This document shows, piece by piece, positions 1-7,543 of a DNA stretch of 64,000 nt; positions within the stretch are counted from its first letter, which is position 1, and each line of letters opens with the position of its first letter. The DNA lies in assembly GCA_022616275.1 (NCBI GenBank), contig JAKEFB010000209.1, forward strand, positions 25,301 through 89,300. The letters run 5' to 3'. The DNA comes from Chloroflexota bacterium (GTDB taxonomy: Bacteria; Chloroflexota; Anaerolineae; Promineifilales; Promineifilaceae). The notes under the pieces were generated by a model. That model was given only the letters and a program-made list of their open reading frames with translations, was not told the origin of the DNA and made no database searches. The position numbers and the translations under genes are program-made.

Positions 1-17
1 AGTGAGGGTTGCCTGGT

Positions 18-257
18 TCATAGGGTATGCTCTTTGTTGTCTAGGAGGAGAAAGGGGTGAGGGCCAGTGATGAGCCGGGCGCCGCGTTTACGGGTGAAGT
101 AGGTCCAGGCCCGTCGTTTTTCCGGGTCGGGTTCCCGTTCGGCCGCTTCGAAGGCCAGGAAGATGCGCTGGCGCATTTCAATGGCATCCTCAATCGTCTT
201 CAGCCCGGGGGCAGCCTCTTCCCAGGGCTTGCCGAAGTAGTAGGTCTGGGAGAATGA
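18..257 (-). pseudogene. Relic of a type II NADH dehydrogenase (NDH-2) with a large internal deletion
   Basis: The minus-strand frame between stops at 260 and 18 encodes a segment (TYYFGKPWEEAAPGLKTIED, then an Arg/Glu-rich helix ending EREPDPEKRR) that I recognise as the region just before the second Rossmann GGGPTG motif of FAD/NAD(P)-dependent NDH-2 enzymes. It is followed directly by AWTYFTRKRGARLITG, which resembles the extreme C-terminal tail of the same family. The intervening Rossmann core of roughly 200 or more residues is missing, and so are the N-terminal FAD-binding part and any start codon. It lies just downstream of the sensor kinase gene. What is left cannot be a functional oxidoreductase. 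The family assignment is from memory of NDH-2 sequences; the collapsed gene structure is visible in the sequence. Confidence 0.6.
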
Positions 258-281
258 TCACCTGGTGAGTCAAGGGCTGCA

Positions 282-3176
282 TCAATTCTGGCTGTCGAGG
301 TGTCGCCAGACGGCGCTGGCCAGGGTTTCCCAATCGTAGGGTTTTTGGATAAAACCGGCGATGCCCCGCCCCTGGAAGGCGCGGTTGACTTCGGCGGCGC
401 TGTAGCCGGAAGAAAGGATAACCTGCACCTGGGGATTGAGCCGTTGCAGTTCGCGAAAGGTCTCTTCGCCACTTAAACCAGGCATAGAGAGGTCCAGCAA
501 CACCAGGTCAATATCGGCCGCCTGCTCCTGGTAGAGGTGAATGCCCTTCAGGCCATCGGCCGCAGCGATCACCCGCAGCCCCTCTAGTTCCAGGATGTCG
601 CTGGCAGCTTCGCGCACGGCCGCTTCGTCATCAATGACGAGCACGGCGCCGGGCTGCTTTCTGACCGGTTGGGCCGGGGCGAGGATTGGCAGCCTGGCTA
701 CTTCCGCTTCGCTGACGGGGAATAATAGCTCAAAGGTCGTGCCCTGGCCTACCTGGCTGGAGACCGACACGCCGCCCTTATGGCCGCGCATAATACCCAG
801 CACGGCAGCCAGGCCCAGACCCCGGCCAGTGAACTTGGTGGTAAAGAAGGGATCAAAGATTTTGCCCAGGGTATTGTCGTCCATGCCGCTACCGTCGTCG
901 GCGACCTTGAGGAAAATGTACTGGCCGGGTTTCAGGGGGTCGTTTGTTTCTCGCCAGTAGTGGTTGTCGTTCTGGCCAATCAGCCGTTCGCCGGTGGTGA
1001 TGACGATGGCGCCCGGCCGGTCGCCAATGGCTTCGGCAGCGTTCAATACCAGGTTCATGACGACTTGCTGAATCTGGCCCAGGTCGCCCTCAATGGCGAC
1101 CAGAGGGTCGGCCAGCTCCCAGCGCAGTTGGACGTGCTTAGGAAGGGAGACTTCCAGCAAGGGCGTACTTTCCCGGAGAAAGGCGTTCAAATCAATCGGC
1201 CGGTGAGTAAACTGGCCCCGGCCGGAGTAAGCCAGCAACTGGCGAGTGAGGTCGGAGGCTCGTTCGGCGGCCTTGACTGCTTTTTCGACGTGTTGACGGG
1301 CTGAATTCTCGGGCGGCAGCTTGAGCAAGGCCAGGGAGGTCTGGCCGAGCATGGCCACGAGCAGGTTGTTGAAGTCGTGGGCGACACCGCCGGCGAGGAT
1401 GCCCAGGCTTTCCATCTTCTGGCCGTGGCGCAGGGCCTCTTCCGCTTGTTTGCGCTCGGTAATGTCGGTGATAAAACCTTCCAGGGCCAGCACCTCGCCC
1501 TCGGACGAATAGACGCCCTGCCCCTGTTCCCAGACCCATTTTTCCCGGCCATCTTTGTGGTAAACGCGGTAGCTCAGGCGGAATGGTTGCCGCCTGGCCA
1601 GCGCTTCCTGAACTTCATTCCACACCCGGTCGCGGTCGTCAGGGTGGATCAGGTCGCCATAATACACCTGACCGCCTATAAATTCCTCGGGCCGGTAGCC
1701 GGTCAGTTCAATGCTGCCATCGCTGACAAATTCATTGCTCCAGCGGCGGTCGTTGCGACAACGGTAGACCATCCCCGGGAGATTGCTAATGAGCGTTGAG
1801 AGGGCGCGCTGGCTTTCCTGAAGGGCTTCTTCAGCCTGCTTGCGCTTGGTGATATCGCTGATGAAACCGGCCAGGAACAACAGCCGGCCGTCGTCGTCAA
1901 AAACGCCGCCCCCGTAATCTTCCACCCAGCGCCATTCGCCAGAGCGGTGGCGGATACGATAGCTAAGTTGGAAGGAGCCCTGCCGTTTTAACTCCTCGTC
2001 ATCTTCCGGCAGAATGAAGGGGCTATCGTCAGGGTGATAGATGTCTCGAAAGGTGATGCGGTTTTCCAGGAACTCTTCTTTGGGATAGCCGGTAAGAGTT
2101 TCTACAGCGTCGTTCAGGTAGAGCATGTTAAAGGTGTAGTTGTTTTGGCAGAGATAGATGACGGCCGGGGCGTTATTGGCCAGGATGTGAAATCGCTCTT
2201 CGCTCTGGCGCAACGCTTCTTCAGCTTGCCGGTAGTCAGTCACGTCGTGTAACACACCCTGGAGCAGGCGCTGGCCCTCCAGCGCGAAGATAGTGGCAAA
2301 GACCTGGACGCTCAGTTCCCGGCCGTCGTGGCGGATTAGCCGGGTCTCGACGGCGTGTTGCTCACCCTGGATGATCCGGTCGAAAATGTGCCGGGCCTCT
2401 TCGAGGTAGCCGGCCGGGGCCAGATGGGAGAGAGGCATGGCCTGTAATTCAGCCTCGGAATAGCCGGTTAGAAGCTCGGCCCTGGGGTTGGCCGAGATAA
2501 TCCGGCGCTGTTGGGGGTTTATGACGACGATAGCGTCGTTAGAAGTTTCAAAGAGGCGGCGGTATTGCACCTCGGCCCGGTGCATGGCCTGGAAGAGGCG
2601 GGCGTTTTCCAGGGCGACGGCGATGTGGTTGGCAAAGGCGACTATAGCCGGCACATCTGCGGCCGAAAGGCCAGGTCCAAAAACGGCAAGCGTGCCAAAG
2701 AGATGCCCTTCGCTCAATAGCGGCGCGTAAATACCGGGCTGTTCCCCTAGAGAGCCGGCGATCTCTTTAGCGTACTGGCGAACGTCGAGAGGGAGGACTG
2801 GGGCAATATCGCCGCTAATGTCAGCGACAAAGAAAGCCTCTTTGGTCGTAACCAACCGCCTGTAAACATGATCTTCATCGGTGGTGAAGGATAGACCTTC
2901 ACCTTTAAAGCCAATCATTTCTTCCAGACTTTGCAGCAGATGGCCGGGGAAGGCAACAGCGCGAAAGGTGAGTTTCTTACCTTGCTCGTCGAGCAGCGCT
3001 AGAGTACCGTTTAAGCCCACCCGAGTGATCTGTTCTTTGAAAGTGTGGAGAACTTTGACTTCAGAATGGGGTGCGCGTTGCAGAGCGGCCGCGGCGGCAT
3101 TCAACGCGTGTAGAAAATCTGCTCTTCGCGTGGCAGGAACTGGTTCTTCATCAGGCTGTGCGACTGTGTACACCAT
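282..3176 (-). CDS. Hybrid sensor histidine kinase (GAF-PAS-PAS-PAS-HisKA-HATPase-REC)
   Basis: 964-aa soluble hybrid kinase with no transmembrane segment or signal peptide, so it probably senses a cytoplasmic or diffusible signal. Domains in order: GAF-like about 25-195; three PAS/PAC units about 205-320, 325-450 and 455-580, the last two of the PAS-fold-3 type (HPDD and DITxRKQAEEAL linkers); dimerisation/phosphoacceptor helix with the H-box GGVAHDFNN (His600); HATPase with N-box NLVLNAAEA near 708, G1 box DDGSGM near 760 and FTTK/GRGLGL near 778-789; and a C-terminal receiver about 843-962 with acidic VIDDE, phospho-Asp895 and Lys945. The AHDFNN H-box is typical of the NtrB-like/HPK4 class. 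No DNA-binding response regulator is adjacent, so the output partner is unknown. The gene is followed by an NDH-2 relic. The start is ATG. Confidence 0.9.
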   Translation of the reverse strand: MVYTVAQPDEEPVPATRRADFLHALNAAAAALQRAPHSEVKVLHTFKEQITRVGLNGTLALLDEQGKKLTFRAVAFPGHLLQSLEEMIGFKGEGLSFTTDEDHVYRRLVTTKEAFFVADISGDIAPVLPLDVRQYAKEIAGSLGEQPGIYAPLLSEGHLFGTLAVFGPGLSAADVPAIVAFANHIAVALENARLFQAMHRAEVQYRRLFETSNDAIVVINPQQRRIISANPRAELLTGYSEAELQAMPLSHLAPAGYLEEARHIFDRIIQGEQHAVETRLIRHDGRELSVQVFATIFALEGQRLLQGVLHDVTDYRQAEEALRQSEERFHILANNAPAVIYLCQNNYTFNMLYLNDAVETLTGYPKEEFLENRITFRDIYHPDDSPFILPEDDEELKRQGSFQLSYRIRHRSGEWRWVEDYGGGVFDDDGRLLFLAGFISDITKRKQAEEALQESQRALSTLISNLPGMVYRCRNDRRWSNEFVSDGSIELTGYRPEEFIGGQVYYGDLIHPDDRDRVWNEVQEALARRQPFRLSYRVYHKDGREKWVWEQGQGVYSSEGEVLALEGFITDITERKQAEEALRHGQKMESLGILAGGVAHDFNNLLVAMLGQTSLALLKLPPENSARQHVEKAVKAAERASDLTRQLLAYSGRGQFTHRPIDLNAFLRESTPLLEVSLPKHVQLRWELADPLVAIEGDLGQIQQVVMNLVLNAAEAIGDRPGAIVITTGERLIGQNDNHYWRETNDPLKPGQYIFLKVADDGSGMDDNTLGKIFDPFFTTKFTGRGLGLAAVLGIMRGHKGGVSVSSQVGQGTTFELLFPVSEAEVARLPILAPAQPVRKQPGAVLVIDDEAAVREAASDILELEGLRVIAAADGLKGIHLYQEQAADIDLVLLDLSMPGLSGEETFRELQRLNPQVQVILSSGYSAAEVNRAFQGRGIAGFIQKPYDWETLASAVWRHLDSQN

Positions 3177-3204
3177 TCTCGCCCCAGGTAAATTGCAACG
3201 AATG

Positions 3205-3239
3205 ACGCAAAAACTTTGCGCCGCGCAAGGTTTTTGCGT
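3205..3239. repeat. Inverted repeat upstream of the sensor kinase
   Basis: Two 16-base arms (3205-3220 and 3224-3239) pair with one mismatch across a 3-base loop. The arms are built on the ACGCAAA word also found in the hairpin at 59931-59971. It sits between the GH4 stop and the kinase start and could fold in RNA, but it has no adjacent T-run that would make it a classical terminator. Confidence 0.6.
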
Positions 3240-3305
3240 TCACGCGAATTATCGCGAAAAAGTGGTGGGCGTTGGCCCACGGGAACTCCTGCCGTGAACT
3301 GTATC

Positions 3306-4721
3306 TTACACTAAACAGGGCTTCAATTTCCACTCACCAGTAAATTGAGGCAGGTAACGGGCGAAAGCAGCCAGATAATCGTCCAGGATGGCTCGGGCCC
3401 GGCCGATGTCGTTGATCATGGGGTCTAGCAGCAGAGCCTGGAGGGCCAAGTCACGGTCGCCGGTAACGGCCGCGTCTACGACCAACTCTACCAGCGCCGC
3501 TTCACGCCGGCATAGCTCGGCAATGGCGGCCGGCAGCGGAGCCAGGTTAATGCCCTGAACGCCCAGGCCACTGACCAGGGCCGGCAACTCGACAATAGTT
3601 TCGTCCGGCAGGTTGGGGATGGCCCCAGCGTTGGGGACGTTGACGGTGTCGGCGTAGTAGTTGGCGTTGCCGGCAATCGCTTCGATCAATTCGGCCGCTC
3701 CTTCGCTGGGAACATCACGGAGTCCTTCCACTGAGAGAGAACCAGCGGCCATTTTGGCAACCATGTCCTGGCTAAAGACGCGGTAGGCCTCGTTGCCGGC
3801 CCAATCGTAGAGCCGCAAGTTGTAAAACTCCCACGGCTTACCGGCCGGGTCGTGGGTCCAGGGCAAGTATTCGCACAGGTGGGTATCGCCAGGGACAGGG
3901 CAATAGCCCAGGACACGGAAAAGCTCCAGGGTTAGCGGCTCGAAGCCGGCCGGGACGTTGTGGGCGGCAGCGCGCAGGGCCGGGTAGAGGTCCTGGCCGG
4001 TGTGCCGGTCGCGGACGTCCACCATCCAGGTGAAGTGGTTGAGTCCGGCAGCTTTGATGTCCAGGTAGTGACGGCCGAGCTGGGCCATCATTTTAATGAC
4101 GGGCACGTTGGCCGGGTCGGAATGGAGATCTACCTGGGGCGGGATCTCAAAACCGAAGTGATCGGCCAGCAGGAAAGCGGCAATGGCGTAGCCAACATCC
4201 AACTGGTGGCACTTGCCAACCGTCTTGATGCGGCTGTACTTGGCGATGGCCCGCGTGACGCGGGGCAGGGGGTTGCTGAAGTTGACGAGCCAGGCATCCG
4301 GACAGAGTTCTTCCATATCGCGGACAATGTCCATGAAGGGAGGAATTTGCCGGCAGGCGTGCATCAGGCCGCCCGGGCCGCCGTTCTCGCCGTAAGGCTG
4401 GCGCAGGCCGTGTTTGAGGGGAATTTCCCAGTCCAGGCGCCATAAGACTTCGCGGGGCGGCACTTCGATGGAAACGACGACAAAACGAGCCCCGGCCAAT
4501 ACGTCGCGACGATCGGTGCTGGCTTGAATGGCCGTGCCGGCCTGCCATTCGTCGCTCATGCGCTCGGCCACGCGGGCCATGTTGGCCAGGGCCTGGGCGT
4601 CCAGGTCCACCAGGGCCAGGCGACTGTCCTTCAAAATGGGGCTGCGCATTATGGTGGCCAGTGTGCTGGGGCCAAAGCTGGCGCTGCCGGCACCGATAAT
4701 GACAATGTTTGTTGCGGGCAT
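3306..4721 (-). CDS. Glycoside hydrolase family 4 (alpha-galactosidase/alpha-glucosidase-like)
   Basis: 471-aa cytoplasmic enzyme of the unusual NAD+- and metal-dependent GH4 family, which cleaves glycosides by an oxidation-elimination-addition-reduction route. Visible signatures: N-terminal dinucleotide-binding GAGSASFG (10-17), acidic residues at the end of beta-2 (VDLD, 38-41), the substrate/metal region ENGGPGG (112-118), NFSNP (147-151) and GKCHQ (169-173), whose Cys171/His172 match the metal-binding Cys-His pair of the family. The length is normal for GH4. Substrate (alpha-galactoside, alpha-glucoside or glucuronide) cannot be fixed by eye. The gene stands alone: no sugar transporter or regulator is adjacent. 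An AGCTATCAG-type repeat (4734-4760) lies directly upstream, with AAGGAGAACC just before the ATG as ribosome binding site. Confidence 0.88.
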   Translation of the reverse strand: MPATNIVIIGAGSASFGPSTLATIMRSPILKDSRLALVDLDAQALANMARVAERMSDEWQAGTAIQASTDRRDVLAGARFVVVSIEVPPREVLWRLDWEIPLKHGLRQPYGENGGPGGLMHACRQIPPFMDIVRDMEELCPDAWLVNFSNPLPRVTRAIAKYSRIKTVGKCHQLDVGYAIAAFLLADHFGFEIPPQVDLHSDPANVPVIKMMAQLGRHYLDIKAAGLNHFTWMVDVRDRHTGQDLYPALRAAAHNVPAGFEPLTLELFRVLGYCPVPGDTHLCEYLPWTHDPAGKPWEFYNLRLYDWAGNEAYRVFSQDMVAKMAAGSLSVEGLRDVPSEGAAELIEAIAGNANYYADTVNVPNAGAIPNLPDETIVELPALVSGLGVQGINLAPLPAAIAELCRREAALVELVVDAAVTGDRDLALQALLLDPMINDIGRARAILDDYLAAFARYLPQFTGEWKLKPCLV

Positions 4722-4733
4722 AGGTTCTCCTTA

Positions 4734-4760
4734 ATAGCTATCAGCTTTCAGCTATCAGTT
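4734..4760. repeat. AGCTATCAG-type direct repeat
   Basis: Short imperfect tandem copies of a TAGCTATCAG word lie between the divergent GH4 and acs genes. It belongs with the other microsatellite-like intergenic repeats of this window. The rest of 4761-4864 holds a GAGCGAGAGC-rich stretch and the acs ribosome binding site. Confidence 0.5.
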
Positions 4761-4864
4761 ACAGTTTTACGTTTCAGGCGTTAGTAATTATACTTGGAGA
4801 GTAGGGAGAGTAAATTGGAGTTTTGAGCGAGAGCGAGAGCAAGAGTTAAATCAAGGAGGCATGG

Positions 4865-6769
4865 ATGTCTGAAAAAAAGCAGATGGTCGGTGACGTTTAC
4901 TATCCAACGCCTGAGGTTGTGGCCCAGGCACACGTTCCCGATTACGAGAAGGTTAACAGCGCGGCCGTGGCGGACCTGGCCGGCTTCTGGGGCAGAATTG
5001 CCGCCGAGAACTTTGAGTGGTACGAGCCGTGGGAAACGGTTCTGGACGAGAGCAACGCTCCATTTTATAAGTGGTTTGTGGGGGCCAAGGTGAATATTGT
5101 TCACAATGCCCTGGACCGCCACCAGCGCACGGCCGTGCGCAACAAGGCAGCGATGATTTTTGAAGGCGAGCCGGGCGACGTGCGGGTGCTGACCTACCAG
5201 CAGTTGAACCACCAGGTCTGTAAGTTTGCCAGCGTGCTACGCTCAATGGGTGTACGAAAAGGAGACCGGGTGACGATTTACATGGGCCGTATCCCAGAGT
5301 TGGCGATTGCTATGCTGGCCTGCGCCAAGATTGGGGCGATGCACTCGGTGGTCTACGGGGGTTTTTCGACCGAGGCGCTGCACGAACGGATTGAAGACAG
5401 CCAGTCCAGGGTGCTGGTGACCTGCGACGGGGCCTGGTTGCGGGGCCAGATCGTGGAGTTAAAGAAGATTGCCAACGAAGCGGTGGATCGTTCGGCGAGT
5501 ATTGAGACGGTGATCTGCGTCAAGCGCACCGGCCAGGAAGTGGAAATGGTTGCCGAACGGGACCATTGGTACCACGACTTGATGAATCTGCCGATTGCCA
5601 GTCCGAAGGCGGCCACGGAGGTGATGGATGCCGAAGACCCGCTTTTCATTCTTTATACTTCGGGGACGACGGGCAAACCGAAAGCGATTTTGCACACCCA
5701 CGGCGGTTACATGGTTGGTACGGCGACGACGCTGAAGTGGGTGTTTGACATTAAGCCGGAGGATATCTGGTGGTGCGCGGCCGATCCGGGCTGGATTACC
5801 GGCCACAGTTATATTGTCTACGCCCCGCTGGTGTTAGGGGCGACCAGTTTTATGTACGAGGGCGCACCGACCTATCCCAACCCCGACCGATGGTGGCAGT
5901 TGGTAGCCAGGTATGGCATTACCATTTTATATACAGCCCCGACGGCTATTCGGGGCCTGATGCGTTTTGGCGAAAGCTGGCCGGAGCAACACGATCTCTC
6001 TAGCCTGCGGCTGCTGGGGACGGTGGGCGAGCCGATTAACCCGGAGGCCTGGCGGTGGTATTATCGCTACATTGGCAAGGAGCGCTGCCCGGTGATGGAC
6101 ACCTGGTGGCAAACGGAGACAGGCAGCTTTATGATTACGCCGGTGCCCAGCATGCCCTTGAAGCCCGGCTCGGCGACGCGGCCGTTCCCCGGCTTGCAGG
6201 TGGACGTGGTGGACGAGGAAGGAAATCCGGTGCCGCCGAACGAGGAAGGTTACCTGGTAGTTAAAACGCCCTGGCCGGCGATGCTGCGGACGATTTATGG
6301 CGACCCGGACCGCTACGTCAACCAGTATTGGAGCCGTTATGAAGAGCAGGGCTGGTATCTGCCTGGCGACAGCGCCAAGAAGGATGAGGACGGGTACATC
6401 TGGATCATCGGCCGGATTGACGACGTGATCAAGGTCTCCGGCTACCGGCTGGGAACGGCCGAAGTGGAGAGCGCGCTGGTCAGCCACCCGGCCGTAGCCG
6501 AGGCAGCAGTGATTGGCGTGCCCGACGAACTGAAGGGTAACATTATCAAGGCGTTCTGTATCCTGCGTCAGGGTTACCAGGGCAGCGAGAAGCTGGCGAA
6601 GGAGTTGAAGGATCACGTGGGCCACGAGATTGGACCGATTGCCAAGCCGGCGACAGTGGAGTTTGTCTCGACGCTGCCGAAGACGCGTTCGGGCAAGATC
6701 ATGCGGCGGGTGTTGAAGGCGCAGGCATTGGGGCAGGACGTGGGGGACGTTTCGACGCTGGAAGCGTAA
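4865..6769 (+). CDS. acs: Acetyl-coenzyme A synthetase
   Basis: 634-aa AMP-forming acetyl-CoA synthetase, converting acetate, ATP and CoA to acetyl-CoA, AMP and PPi. The ANL-superfamily core is intact: the phosphate-binding loop YTSGTTGKPK (about 263-272), the acetate-pocket WWCAADPGWITGHSY region, the TWWQTETG adenylation motif (about 413-420), the hinge IGRIDDVIKVSGYRLGT and the C-terminal catalytic lysine within KTRSGKIMRR (about 606-615), which is also the usual acetylation site. The length fits the family (about 630-660). Start ATG at 4865, preceded by a strong AAGGAGG seven bases upstream. The product PPi could be consumed by the membrane pyrophosphatase encoded 1 kb downstream, although the genes are convergent and not one operon. 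Confidence 0.95.
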   Translation: MSEKKQMVGDVYYPTPEVVAQAHVPDYEKVNSAAVADLAGFWGRIAAENFEWYEPWETVLDESNAPFYKWFVGAKVNIVHNALDRHQRTAVRNKAAMIFEGEPGDVRVLTYQQLNHQVCKFASVLRSMGVRKGDRVTIYMGRIPELAIAMLACAKIGAMHSVVYGGFSTEALHERIEDSQSRVLVTCDGAWLRGQIVELKKIANEAVDRSASIETVICVKRTGQEVEMVAERDHWYHDLMNLPIASPKAATEVMDAEDPLFILYTSGTTGKPKAILHTHGGYMVGTATTLKWVFDIKPEDIWWCAADPGWITGHSYIVYAPLVLGATSFMYEGAPTYPNPDRWWQLVARYGITILYTAPTAIRGLMRFGESWPEQHDLSSLRLLGTVGEPINPEAWRWYYRYIGKERCPVMDTWWQTETGSFMITPVPSMPLKPGSATRPFPGLQVDVVDEEGNPVPPNEEGYLVVKTPWPAMLRTIYGDPDRYVNQYWSRYEEQGWYLPGDSAKKDEDGYIWIIGRIDDVIKVSGYRLGTAEVESALVSHPAVAEAAVIGVPDELKGNIIKAFCILRQGYQGSEKLAKELKDHVGHEIGPIAKPATVEFVSTLPKTRSGKIMRRVLKAQALGQDVGDVSTLEA

Positions 6770-6804
6770 AGAAGTAATTCGAGTCATTGGGTAATTGGTT
6801 AGCA

Positions 6805-6837
6805 AGACCCCGCCGGTCTTCGAGACCGGCGGGGTCT
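6805..6837. terminator. Strong hairpin after acs
   Basis: A perfect 15-bp stem (6805-6819 with 6823-6837) around a TCG loop. It has no T-run, so termination may be factor-dependent or inefficient. The stem sequence is a variant of the dispersed ACCCCGCAGGTCT palindrome family (see 7444-7487). Confidence 0.6.
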
Positions 6838-6900
6838 GTGAATTGAGTCACCCTAAGGCATACCATTCAGTGCTGTGTAGCCGGCAGCCAGGGAGTCCTC

Positions 6901-7443
6901 ATGTTAAAGAGAAAAATACCTGCGTGGAGCCCACCAATTCTAATGGCAGTGTTATTTTTTGCGGCCGGTTTTGTGGTATCTCATCTTGAGAACTGGACCT
7001 CCTTTGGCCGGCCGCCCCAACCGGCTACTGAGATTCTTGCCTACGATTTTGGCTCCGTAACGGTTAAAACGTCTACTGGCGCTGTCTACCAGTGTAACGT
7101 TGATCGTATGGCGCTTCGGTATGGCTGTGATGGTTGGAGGGGGGTTGAACAGCCAGTAGATTCAGCACGAGCGCCTGTAGGGTTAGGTTACCCTTGTGGT
7201 GATTTTGCAATTCCTCCCGGGATCCCCAGGGATAGCGTTTCGCTTTGTAATGGCGCCGAGATTCGTTACACCGTACTTATAAATGGCACGGTTTGGGGCG
7301 TCTATCGTTATTTCGGTGATATGGATGTAGGTGGCCCCATTGTACTTGTCTTCCCGTGGTGTGCGGCCATTGTTGGACTCTTATTAGGCCTGATCGTGTT
7401 TGGCATGATAATGCCTGCCCTGCGCCGGCGATTTGCACAGTAA
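6901..7443 (+). CDS. Small membrane protein of unknown function
   Basis: 180 aa. I do not recognise a family. A hydrophobic helix at about 11-27 (PPILMAVLFFAAGFVVS) is followed by an extracytoplasmic-looking region of about 110 residues with four cysteines (QCN, YGCDG, YPCGD, LCNGA), and a second long hydrophobic helix at about 147-172, then a short basic tail (RRRFAQ). The cysteines could form two disulfides in an oxidising compartment. Start ATG at 6901 with GGGAG upstream. Codon use is less GC-rich than that of its neighbours, so it may be a recent acquisition. It is bracketed by two palindromes of the same repeat family (6805-6837 and 7444-7487). Confidence 0.6.
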   Translation: MLKRKIPAWSPPILMAVLFFAAGFVVSHLENWTSFGRPPQPATEILAYDFGSVTVKTSTGAVYQCNVDRMALRYGCDGWRGVEQPVDSARAPVGLGYPCGDFAIPPGIPRDSVSLCNGAEIRYTVLINGTVWGVYRYFGDMDVGGPIVLVFPWCAAIVGLLLGLIVFGMIMPALRRRFAQ

Positions 7444-7487
7444 CCACAAAACCCCGCAGGTCTTTGGAGACCTGCGGGGTTTTGTGG
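7444..7487. terminator. 20-bp perfect palindrome between convergent genes
   Basis: Perfect arms 7444-7463 and 7468-7487 with loop TTGG begin right after the stop codon of the small membrane protein gene. The inner A/T runs (AAAACCCC/GGGGTTTT) make it a plausible bidirectional terminator for that gene and for hppA on the other strand. It belongs to the AAACCCCGCAGGTCT palindrome family seen several times in the window. Confidence 0.65.
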
Positions 7488-7510
7488 TCCGGTTTCTGTT
7501 GGCGGACAGG

Positions 7511-7534
7511 CACGGTCGGAGACCGGCCTGAGCG
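7511..7534. repeat. CGGTCGGAGACCGGCC repeat
   Basis: One copy of a dispersed short palindromic repeat (GGTCGGAGACCGGCC core with CACGG before and TGAGC after). Other copies are at 46314-46332, 52991-53015, 57472-57497 and 57513-57540. Confidence 0.55.
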
Positions 7535-7543
7535 GCTATCGTT

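Noticed and set aside
5927-6805. 292-aa minus-strand frame over acs
   Set aside because: Shadow of the conserved plus-strand gene.
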